13,739 nucleotides of DNA from an uncultured Pseudomonadota bacterium (GTDB taxonomy: Bacteria > Pseudomonadota > Gammaproteobacteria > Burkholderiales > Eutrophovitaceae), in NCBI GenBank assembly GCA_937983055.1, contig CALJLA010000133.1, positions 1 through 13,739 of the forward strand, in the 5' to 3' direction. This document shows positions 1 through 5,815 of this stretch, piece after piece (position 1 is the first letter of the stretch; every line of letters starts with the position of its first letter). The notes under the pieces were generated by a model, which saw only the letters and a program-made list of their open reading frames with translations, was not told the origin of the DNA and did no database searches. The position numbers and the translations under genes are program-made.

Positions 1-189
1 GTCCGCGGCCGGCCGCAGCCCGCGCCAGATCCGTTCTTCGACAGGCCTTACGAGTCGGCCGAGCCTGCGCCCGCATTGACGCAGGGCGATCAGACGGCCG
101 GCGTGACCGGCCCCAACGCAGGCAAGCGCGGCAAGCGCGAGGTCGCGGCCCTGTTTCTTCCACCCGCCGGGGAAAAGCAGCGGGCCTGA
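1..189 (+). CDS. C-terminal tail of a probable RhlE-like DEAD-box RNA helicase (partial)
   Basis: This reading frame is open from the window edge to TGA at 187-189 and gives 62 residues of a gene that begins upstream. The visible part is low-complexity and rich in Pro, Ala, Arg and Lys. It contains DPFFDRPYE near residue 10 and ends in a basic stretch, GKRGKREVAALFLPP. From memory, betaproteobacterial RhlE-type ATP-dependent RNA helicases have a disordered basic tail with a DPFFDKPYE-like motif and a terminal K-R-x-V-A-A-L segment, which is the basis for the call. No helicase motif lies inside the window, so the catalytic core is inferred. The next gene starts 27 nt downstream on the same strand. 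An unrelated protein with a basic tail is the main alternative. Confidence 0.5.
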   Translation, partial: VRGRPQPAPDPFFDRPYESAEPAPALTQGDQTAGVTGPNAGKRGKREVAALFLPPAGEKQRA

Positions 190-216
190 GCGCCGTGCAG
201 CCGTGACGAGGTGGCA

Positions 217-1056
217 ATGACCGGGGCGCTTGCCGAACGACTTACGGAACTGCTCTCCGGTCCCGACACCGACATTCCCCTCACCGAAGCGGCGCTGCTG
301 GTCGCGACGCACGCCTATCCGGACCTCGATCTGCCGTACTGGATGGGCCGCATCGACCGGATGGCCCAGGCGGTGTCGCAGCGCATCGGCGATGAGGCGA
401 GCGCCACCGAACGCATCGCGGCATTGAACCAGTACCTGTTCGTCGACCAGGGCTTCGGGCCGAATACCGACGATTACTACGACCCGCGCAACAGCCTGCT
501 GAACGACGTGATCGAGCGGCGCGTGGGCATTCCGATCACGCTGTCGCTGCTGTACATGGAACTGGGCAATCGCATCGGGCTGCCGCTGCGCGGCGTGTGC
601 TTTCCGGGGCATTTCCTGGTGAAGTGCAAGGTGCGCGAGGGCGTCGTGATGCTCGACCCGTATGCCGGCGGCCTGTCGCTGGGCCTGACCGATCTGCAGC
701 GCCGGTTGCGGGAGGTGCGCGGCGGCGAAGTCTCGCGCGCGATCATCGCCGGGCTGCTGGTGGCCGCCACCCGCAAGGAGATCCTGGTGCGCATGCTGCG
801 AAATCTGAAGGCCATCTACCTGCGCCGCCACGATCTGGAACATGCGCTGCCGATCATGGAGTGGATCGTCTGCGCCGACCCCGGGCAGCCCGCGGAAATC
901 CGCGATCGCGGCATGGTGTATCAGGAACTCAACTGCTTCCGCGCCGCCATCGCCGACTTCGAGCACTACCTGAAGCTCGAACCCGCCTGCATCGACGCCG
1001 AGGAAATCCGCCAACGCCTGATCGACGTCCAGCGCAACGCCGCGCGGCTGAACTAG
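217..1056 (+). CDS. SirB1-like transglutaminase-fold protein with C-terminal TPR region
   Basis: The product is 279 aa. ATG 217 is preferred over the in-frame GTG at 211 because GAGG at 208-211 lies 5 nt before the ATG and overlaps the GTG. Residues about 85-140 carry the signature of the SirB1 family (Transglut_core2 fold): NSLLNDVIERRVGIPITLS, then a conserved helix, then CFPGHFLVK with His132. The C-terminal third, from about residue 195, consists of amphipathic helix pairs ending in YLKLEP, typical of tetratricopeptide repeats. The family has a transglutaminase-like fold, but its biochemical role is poorly defined and no enzymatic activity can be claimed here. The segment where a transglutaminase nucleophile would be expected reads GIPITLS, without Cys; Cys128 in GVCFP is elsewhere. 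The gene may be co-transcribed with the upstream helicase gene, 27 nt away. Repeat block R1 follows the stop codon. Confidence 0.8.
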   Translation: MTGALAERLTELLSGPDTDIPLTEAALLVATHAYPDLDLPYWMGRIDRMAQAVSQRIGDEASATERIAALNQYLFVDQGFGPNTDDYYDPRNSLLNDVIERRVGIPITLSLLYMELGNRIGLPLRGVCFPGHFLVKCKVREGVVMLDPYAGGLSLGLTDLQRRLREVRGGEVSRAIIAGLLVAATRKEILVRMLRNLKAIYLRRHDLEHALPIMEWIVCADPGQPAEIRDRGMVYQELNCFRAAIADFEHYLKLEPACIDAEEIRQRLIDVQRNAARLN

Positions 1057-1063
1057 CGCGAAA

Positions 1064-1498
1064 GGGACTGCGTACTGCGTAAAAAAAACCGAGGGCCGAG
1101 TAAGCCGGCCTGCAGCCGGCTCCAGGAGCAGCTCTCACCACGGGGGACACAGAGGACGCGGAGGAAAAACAAAAGGCGGTGCGAACCACCAAGTCACCAA
1201 AGCACCAAGAAAATACGGCTCGGGACTCGAGACTCGGAGAAACCGGTGCTCGGAGCTTAGTGCTCGGTGCTCGGAGCGGGTCTTTACCATTCACCCAATC
1301 GCTTAATCACCTAGTCAGGGCCGCGTGAGTCAGCCCAAGCAACATGCAGCCCTGTTCTTTGCACTCGGAACCCGGAACTCGGAACTGCTTTTCACCGTTC
1401 ACCTAATTACCTAGTCACTTAAGTCACCGTAGTTCACGCCGGCGACGCAGCACACAGCACTCAGCACGCAGCACGCAGCACGCAGCACGAAGCACACA
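1064..1498 (+). repeat. Modular intergenic repeat block R1 (forward orientation)
   Basis: This block fills the 457-nt gap between the SirB1-like gene and the permease gene, where no gene is seen. In order it contains a tandem ACTGCGT pair (1067-1080), a GAGGGCC-type heptad, a GCCGGCCTGCAGCCGGC hairpin (1104-1120), a region of 9-mer-like units beginning CTCTCACCACGG (1132-1169) and an ACCACCAAG/TCACCAAAG stretch (1185-1213). It continues with GGACTCG-type heptads, a GTGCTCGG cluster (1246-1277), four 8-mers (1287-1318), ACTCGGA-type heptads (1363-1388), a second set of 8-mers (1395-1428) and a GCAGCAC heptad array (1447-1498). The segment 1091-1430 aligns by eye with the reverse complement of block R3. 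It has no convincing open frame. Its right end lies 15 nt before the permease start codon. Confidence 0.85.
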
Positions 1499-1513
1499 GG
1501 ACACCAAAAACAA

Positions 1514-2437
1514 ATGCTCCGCCGATTACTTGATCCGTCGCCGTATCTCCTGCTGTCGTTGTCCGCGCTGTTCTGGGCGGGCAACTGGGTCGTGGGGCGC
1601 GCGATGCGCAACGACATGGGGCCGGTGGCGATGGGTTTCTGGCGCTGGACGCTGGCGCTGGCCATTCTGCTGCCGTTCGTCGCGGCGGAGCTGCTGCGCC
1701 GCCTGCCGGTGCTGCGCGCGAACTGGCGCGGCCTGATGCTGCTCGGCGCGCTCGGCGCGGTGGCCTTCAACACCATGGTCTACACCGGGCTGCAGTTCAC
1801 CGCGGCGACCAACGGCGTGCTGTTCAATTCGGTCACGCCGGTGCTGATCATTCTGATGTCCGGCCTGTTTCTGCGCGAGAATCTGTCGCGCCTGCAGGCA
1901 GTGGGTGTCGCCTGCTCGCTGGCGGGAGTTGCTGCCATCGTTGCCCGGGGCGAGCCCGCACTGCTGGCGCGGTTGCAGTTCAACACCGGCGACCTGTGGC
2001 TGATGGCGGCCATGGTGCTGTGGGCCGGCTACACGGTGCTGGTGCCGCGGCTGCGGCCGCCGGCGCTGTCGGCCCCGGCCTTTCTCGCAGCGATGCTGGC
2101 GCTTAGCCTGCCGCTGCTGCTGCCGGTATACCTCTGGGAGTGGTCGGTGCGCGGCGGGTTCGCGATCAGCGTGGCGAGCGTCTCGGCGCTGGCCTACTAC
2201 GCGACGCTGCCTTCGATCGTGGCCTACCTGTTCTGGAACCGGGCGGTTGCCCAGGTGGGACCGAACCGTGCCGGCCTGTTCGTGCATCTGATGCCGGTGT
2301 TCGGTGCGCTGCTGTCGGTGGTTTTTCTCGGCGAGCGGCTGCACGGCTATCACTTCGCCGGTGCAGCGCTGATCTTTGGCGGGATCTATCTCACCACGCG
2401 CAGAGGGCGGGTAACGGCGGGGCAGGGCGTCGACTGA
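1514..2437 (+). CDS. EamA-family (DMT superfamily) membrane transporter
   Basis: The product is 307 aa and almost entirely hydrophobic, consistent with about ten membrane helices arranged as two EamA repeats (about residues 10-145 and 160-295). Landmarks are LFWAGNWVVGRA in the first helix, the FNSVTPVLIILMSGLFLRE segment that ends repeat 1, and the matching FVHLMPVFGALLSVVFLGE that ends repeat 2. The acidic residue after each of these helices is typical of the family. Members export or import small metabolites such as amino acids; the substrate cannot be predicted. ATG 1514 gives a family-like N-terminus, but the ribosome site is weak: AGGA at 1498-1501, 12 nt away, at the end of a GCAGCAC heptad array. 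The gene converges with the outer-membrane gene on the minus strand, 36 nt between stops. Confidence 0.9.
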   Translation: MLRRLLDPSPYLLLSLSALFWAGNWVVGRAMRNDMGPVAMGFWRWTLALAILLPFVAAELLRRLPVLRANWRGLMLLGALGAVAFNTMVYTGLQFTAATNGVLFNSVTPVLIILMSGLFLRENLSRLQAVGVACSLAGVAAIVARGEPALLARLQFNTGDLWLMAAMVLWAGYTVLVPRLRPPALSAPAFLAAMLALSLPLLLPVYLWEWSVRGGFAISVASVSALAYYATLPSIVAYLFWNRAVAQVGPNRAGLFVHLMPVFGALLSVVFLGERLHGYHFAGAALIFGGIYLTTRRGRVTAGQGVD

Positions 2438-2445
2438 GCCTACTG

Positions 2446-2469
2446 CGCCGCCGGCGATGGCCGGCGCCG
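2446..2469. terminator. GC-rich hairpin between convergent genes (possible bidirectional terminator)
   Basis: Between the convergent stops there is a perfect 7-bp stem, CGCCGGC (2449-2455) and GCCGGCG (2460-2466), with a 4-nt loop GATG. After one mismatch it extends by two more base pairs. There is no T-run on either side, so this is not a canonical intrinsic terminator, but its position suits a shared transcription stop. Confidence 0.4.
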
Positions 2470-2473
2470 GACG

Positions 2474-3118
2474 TCAGAAGCGGACGGACAAGCCGATCGA
2501 ATGCACCGCGCTGTCGAGCCCCAGCCCGCGATCGAGCCTCAGCCCGGTGCCCTGCGACAGCTCGCTGAAGCGCTCGGACTCGGCGTGCAGGTACCAATCC
2601 TTGCGAAACTCGTAGCTGACACCGATGCCGTAGGTGGCGCCCACGTCCGCCGCGCCGTTGCGCCAGGGCAGGCCTTCACCCGTGCCGCCCGGCTGCCAGT
2701 ACTGCATGCCGAGGCGGCCGTACAGGGACAGGCCTTCTTCGAACGGCAGTGTGGCGACCCCGGTCACGCTCCAGGCAGCGCCATGGCAGGGCGCCGCCAG
2801 GTCGCCCGCCAGCCGGTCGGTGTGGCAGCCGCCGGGCGACAGGGACAACTGGCTTTGCGCACCCTCCAGCGCGAACAGATCACTGAAACGGTAGCCGGTG
2901 TAATGCTTGTCGATGAGCGGGCCTTCAACCGGACCGCCGAAGGGCGACAGCCCGAACATCCCGAGCGCGCCTTCGAATATCTGGCTGTCCGGCGACAGGC
3001 CGCGAAAGCCGCTCGATTGCCCCTGGTACCAGGTGCCTTCCTCGGCCGCGACCCCGGCCATCCACACGCCAGACAGCAGCGCGACTAATCCAGTCAAAGC
3101 AAAACGATCAGTCTTCAT
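2474..3118 (-). CDS. Small outer-membrane beta-barrel protein
   Basis: The product is 214 aa. Start ATG 3118 is chosen because GGGGAG lies 8 nt upstream and because it gives a clean signal peptide, with cleavage predicted after VAA at residue 25. The mature part has alternating hydrophobic/polar strands rich in Gly, Tyr and Trp (for example GLSLYGRLGMQYW and TYGIGVSYEF). It ends IGLSVRF, and a C-terminal Phe is the usual signal for outer-membrane assembly. GYRFSDLFALE resembles the first strands of OmpA/OmpW-like 8-stranded barrels. Two cysteines, Cys98 and Cys111, flank an extracellular-loop-like segment and could form a disulfide in the periplasm. The ligand and role are unknown. A hairpin in the leader may cover the ribosome site. 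Confidence 0.8.
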   Translation of the reverse strand: MKTDRFALTGLVALLSGVWMAGVAAEEGTWYQGQSSGFRGLSPDSQIFEGALGMFGLSPFGGPVEGPLIDKHYTGYRFSDLFALEGAQSQLSLSPGGCHTDRLAGDLAAPCHGAAWSVTGVATLPFEEGLSLYGRLGMQYWQPGGTGEGLPWRNGAADVGATYGIGVSYEFRKDWYLHAESERFSELSQGTGLRLDRGLGLDSAVHSIGLSVRF

Positions 3119-3129
3119 GATGCACACTC

Positions 3130-3157
3130 CCCGTTTAATTTTAGCTAACGAAACGGG
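3130..3157 (-). promoter_or_regulatory. Leader hairpin overlapping the ribosome site of the barrel gene
   Basis: CCCGTTT (3130-3136) and AAACGGG (3151-3157) form a 7-bp inverted repeat around a 14-nt AT-rich loop. Read on the minus strand, the downstream arm runs into the GGGGAG ribosome site, so folding could partly hide it. A 10-bp palindrome, GGAAATTTCC (3156-3165), lies just upstream. TAAAAT inside the loop could instead be a -10 box, in which case the full hairpin would not be transcribed. Confidence 0.35.
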
Positions 3158-3206
3158 AAATTTCCGAGAAAAACACACACCGTTGCGTTTATGAGACAGG
3201 GGAAGC

Positions 3207-3570
3207 TGACAAAGAACAAGGGCCAAGGATCGAGGGCCGAGGGCCGAAAAGACGGTGCTGTGTACTGCGTGAAAAGCGCAAGGGCAGAAGGCGAAAAGAA
3301 AGTGCTGAGTGCTGCGGGGAAGTGGAATCGCCGGGTTAGCCGGCCTGCAGCCGGCCGGGACGCTTTCAACGCAGATTGCTCGGAGTCACGCGGAGGATCC
3401 GGAGAACAACGAGGACCTGCGCGCGGACCACCCTGCTCACAAAGCCGCCAAGACGCGCTTCTCTAGTTTACTTGGTGCCCTTGGTGGCTTGGTGGTTCGA
3501 TCTGGTTTTCTCGAGTCCGCTTTCCAGTCTTGTCGCCGTTAGGCCCTCGGCCCTTGTCCTTTCTACCCCC
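3207..3570. repeat. Modular intergenic repeat block R2 (rearranged)
   Basis: This block fills most of the 464-nt gap between the barrel gene and mlaA, where no gene is seen. It begins with ACAAGGGCC and a tandem GAGGGCC pair (3232-3245) and ends with the inverse of the same motif, GGCCCTCGGCCCTTGTCC (3542-3559), so its ends are inverted repeats about 320 bp apart. Inside are TACTGCGT, an AGTGCTG pair (3300-3314), the hairpin GCCGGCCTGCAGCCGGC (3339-3355, identical to that in R1), a degraded 9-mer region, and CTTGGTGCC/CTTGGTGG units (3471-3495). These last units are the reverse complement of the CACCAAG units of R1. Modules therefore occur in mixed orientation here. Confidence 0.75.
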
Positions 3571-3582
3571 GGCACACTGAGG

Positions 3583-4359
3583 CTAGGGCGCCTCGTCTGG
3601 CTGGATCGGCTCGTCGCCGAACTCCTCCTCTTCCAGCTCGAGCAGCGACTTGCGGCCCGAACGGCCCGACTGATCCGCGCTGGGCGGCAGGCCGTCGTAC
3701 ACCATGTACGCGCGGCGCTGCAGATGCGTGTCGCGCACGAAGCTGTAGGGGTCGATCTGCTGCTGGAGCACCGGGTCCAGGCTCAGCAGGTTGGCCCGCA
3801 CGTCCACCACCCGCAGGGCGACGAGACCCCAGCGGGCGCTGTCGTCGTTGAGCACGCCGCCGGACAGCGGGCTCACCACGAAATCGGCGGGCAGGGCCGC
3901 GGCGTCGCGCACCGTGCTCGGTCCGAGCAGCGGCAGCACCAGGTAAGGGCCGCTGCCCACGCCCCAGACGCCGAGCGTCTGCCCGAAATCCTCGTTGTTG
4001 TAGGCGATGCCCACCTCGCTGGCCACGTCGATCAGCCCGCCGAGGCCGAACACGGTGTTCACCGAGAAGCGCATCACATCCACCGGCACCTGCTGCGCCT
4101 TGCCCTGCAGGGCGTCGTTCAGCGTGGTGACCACCATGCCGAGATTGCGAAAGAAGTTGCTCACGCCGACCTGCGCGAACTCCGGCAGCACGAACACGTA
4201 GGCCTTCGCCACCGGCTTCAGCACCGCCTTGTCCACGGCCTCGTTGAACGCGTAGATCTTGCGGTTCATCGGTTCGAGCGGATCGCGCTTGTCGGGCCCG
4301 GTGGCGCAGCCGGAAAGGATCAGCGACGAGAGCAGAAGACAGGTGAGCGTGCGCGGCAT
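3583..4359 (-). CDS. mlaA: MlaA (VacJ) family phospholipid-transport lipoprotein
   Basis: The product is 258 aa, the usual size for MlaA. ATG 4359 gives a lipoprotein signal peptide, LLLSSLILSGC, with lipobox cysteine at residue 17. The longer open frame upstream lacks a signal sequence. The ribosome site is weak (AGGA about 14 nt upstream). After the signal come the family hallmarks: DPLEPMNRKIYAFNEAVDKA, VSNFFRNLGMVVTTLNDALQ, then FSVNTVFGLGGLIDVASEVG and a DFGQTLGVWGVGSGPYLVLP segment. MlaA sits in the outer membrane with porins and removes mislocalised phospholipids from the outer leaflet, passing them to MlaC and the inner-membrane MlaFEDB transporter. None of those partners is in this window, so mlaA is separate from any mla operon here. 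The C-terminus is strongly acidic (LELEEEEFGDEP). It is divergent from the SDR gene. Confidence 0.95.
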   Translation of the reverse strand: MPRTLTCLLLSSLILSGCATGPDKRDPLEPMNRKIYAFNEAVDKAVLKPVAKAYVFVLPEFAQVGVSNFFRNLGMVVTTLNDALQGKAQQVPVDVMRFSVNTVFGLGGLIDVASEVGIAYNNEDFGQTLGVWGVGSGPYLVLPLLGPSTVRDAAALPADFVVSPLSGGVLNDDSARWGLVALRVVDVRANLLSLDPVLQQQIDPYSFVRDTHLQRRAYMVYDGLPPSADQSGRSGRKSLLELEEEEFGDEPIQPDEAP

Positions 4360-4387
4360 TGCGAAGACTTTTTTCCTGCGACGGTCG

Positions 4388-4393
4388 ATTATA
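4388..4393 (-). promoter_or_regulatory. Candidate -10 box for mlaA
   Basis: On the minus strand TATAAT lies 29 nt upstream of the mlaA start codon, a good distance for a short leader. No convincing -35 hexamer is seen 16-18 nt further upstream, so the promoter call rests on the perfect -10 match and its position. Confidence 0.4.
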
Positions 4394-4520
4394 GCCGCCG
4401 CACCGGGTCCGGGCGCATGCAGAATCTTGCGGTTTGCATTCGATCTCCGCCTTCGCCACCATACCGCCCTCAACCGGCACCCGAGTGGTGCCACGATTAT
4501 TCGAACAGCAGGGAGCGAGC

Positions 4521-5300
4521 ATGGATCTTGGAATCAAGGGAAAAAACGCGCTGGTGTGCGCCGCCAGCAAGGGGCTGGGCAAAGGCTGCGCGCTGGCGCT
4601 CGCACGCGAGGGCGTGAACGTCACCATCGTCGCCCGCGGCAAGGAGGCCCTGGAAGCCACCGCTGAGGAAATTCGCAAGGCCACCGGCGTCAAGGTCAAC
4701 GCGGTGGCGACCGACATCACCACCGAAGCGGGCCGCAGGCAGGCGCTTGCCGCGTGCCCCAGCCCGGACATCCTGGTGAACAATGCCGGCGGCCCGCCGG
4801 CCGGCGATTTCCGCGATTTCACGCGCGACGACTGGATCAAGGCGCTCGATGCCAACATGCTTACGCCGATCGAGCTGATCAAGGCCAGCGTCGACGGCAT
4901 GATCGAGCTCAAGTTCTGCCGCATCGTCCACATCACCTCCGCGGCGGTGAAGGCGCCGATCGAGATCCTGGCGCTGTCCAACGGGGCGCGTTCCGGCCTG
5001 ACCGGGTTCGTGGCCGGGCTCGCCCGCAAGACCGTCGCCCACAACGTCACGGTCAACAACATCCTGCCGGGCCTGTTCGACACCGACACGCTGAAAAGCC
5101 GCATCGCCGCCGGCGCCAAGATGGCGGGCGCGAGCGTCGAGCAGGTTTCCAAGCAGCGCATGGCGGGCGTGCCGGCCGGCCGCTTCGGCACGCCGGAGGA
5201 GTTCGGCGCACTGTGCGCCTACATCTGCAGCGTGCACACCGCGTACATCACCGGCCAGAACTTCCTGATCGACGGCGGGGCGTATCCGGGGACGTTCTGA
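4521..5300 (+). CDS. SDR-family protein with atypical cofactor motif and active site (BKR-like)
   Basis: The product is 259 aa. ATG 4521 is chosen because GGGAG (4511-4515) precedes it by 5 nt and the protein then begins at the first beta strand (DLGIKGKNALVCAASKGLG). It has an SDR Rossmann fold: glycine motif CAASKGLGKG at 13-22, LVNNAGG at 85-91, and the C-terminal ITGQNFLIDGGAYPG. The glycine motif starts with Cys rather than the usual Thr-Gly. The catalytic Tyr-x3-Lys is absent: counting 13 residues from Ser140 leads to Ser153, and the lysine position is Arg157 (ALSNGARSGL). This agrees with the beta-ketoacyl-ACP-reductase-like SDR subgroup that CDD describes as lacking a perfect tetrad. 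Substrate and even catalysis are uncertain. It stands alone between mlaA (divergent) and repeat block R3. Confidence 0.88.
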   Translation: MDLGIKGKNALVCAASKGLGKGCALALAREGVNVTIVARGKEALEATAEEIRKATGVKVNAVATDITTEAGRRQALAACPSPDILVNNAGGPPAGDFRDFTRDDWIKALDANMLTPIELIKASVDGMIELKFCRIVHITSAAVKAPIEILALSNGARSGLTGFVAGLARKTVAHNVTVNNILPGLFDTDTLKSRIAAGAKMAGASVEQVSKQRMAGVPAGRFGTPEEFGALCAYICSVHTAYITGQNFLIDGGAYPGTF

Positions 5301-5324
5301 ACGGGCGGAAAAAGTCGCGGCCGT

Positions 5325-5345
5325 CGGCGGCTGAAGAGGCCGCCG
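5325..5345 (+). terminator. Stem-loop after the SDR gene
   Basis: CGGCGGC (5325-5331) and GCCGCCG (5339-5345) form a perfect 7-bp stem with a 7-nt loop, 24 nt after the SDR stop codon. No T-run follows, so it may act as a weak or Rho-assisted stop, or as an mRNA 3' end stabiliser. Confidence 0.4.
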
Positions 5346-5394
5346 GGCCTGCGGCTGCGTGCTGGCAGAACAGTTCCGAGGGCCGAGTTCCGAA

Positions 5395-5732
5395 TTCCGA
5401 GTAAAGCCGGCCTTGAGTTCGGTGACTAGGTGACTAGGTGAATGGAGAAAAGCAGTTCCGAGTCCCGAGTTCCGGGTTCCGAGTGAAAAGAACGGGACTG
5501 CGTGTTGCTTGGGCCGGCTTACGCGGCCGTGACTAGGTGATTAAGTGATTAGGTGAATGGTAAAGACCAGTTCCGAGCACAGAGCACTAAGCACCGAGCA
5601 CCGGTTTCTCCGAGTCTTGGTTCCCGAGTCCCGAGTCCGATTTCTTGTCGTTCCTCCGTGTCCTCCGCGTCCTCCGTGGTGAGAGTCGGGTCTGATGCCG
5701 GCGCCAGGCCGGCTTACTCGGAACCTGGAACT
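5395..5732 (-). repeat. Modular intergenic repeat block R3 (reverse orientation, full-length partner of R1)
   Basis: This block fills most of the 515-nt gap between the SDR gene and gabD; no gene is seen. Left to right it contains three 8-mers of GTGACTAG type (5422-5445), four in-phase GAGTTCC-type heptads (5453-5480), a non-periodic stretch shared with R1, and four more 8-mers (5529-5560). Four GAGCACC-type heptads (5575-5602), GAGTCCC-type heptads (about 5611-5640), three exact 9-mers of CCTCCGTGT type (5653-5679), the hairpin GCCGGCGCCAGGCCGGC (5697-5713) and a short run of ACTCGGA/ACCTGGA units follow. Read on the minus strand, the module order matches R1, R5 and R6. It lacks the CACCAAG module present in R1. 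Confidence 0.88.
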
Positions 5733-5733
5733 G

Positions 5734-5780
5734 GTTCTTCGAAGGAACTCCCCCTTCGCGCGGCAGTCGAGACCTATAAT
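5734..5780 (+). promoter_or_regulatory. Candidate gabD promoter region with small palindrome
   Basis: A perfect -10 hexamer TATAAT lies at 5775-5780, 35 nt before the gabD ATG. No good -35 box is seen at the expected distance (the sequence there is CCCTTCGCG). Upstream is a small palindrome centred on CTTCGAAG (5737-5744), extendable with mismatches, which could bind a regulator. Both lie at the edge of repeat block R3, so the palindrome may be a repeat remnant. Confidence 0.4.
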
Positions 5781-5815
5781 TCGCGCAACAACTCTGGCTG
5801 TGATGGGAGGCCACC

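Noticed and set aside
1104..1120. GCCGGC hairpin considered as an intrinsic terminator or integron attC site
   Set aside because: No T-run follows, no integrase or attC core sites are visible, and the same hairpin recurs in both orientations irrespective of gene direction.
1447..1498. Regular GCAGCAC array considered as a CRISPR or VNTR locus
   Set aside because: Units are 7 nt with no unique spacers and no cas gene is present; it fits the heptad modules of the other blocks.
3376..4617. Plus-strand open frame of 413 aa across repeat R2 and mlaA
   Set aside because: It is antisense to the well-supported mlaA gene and starts within repeat DNA; its composition (His/Arg/Gln-rich) is that of a shadow frame.
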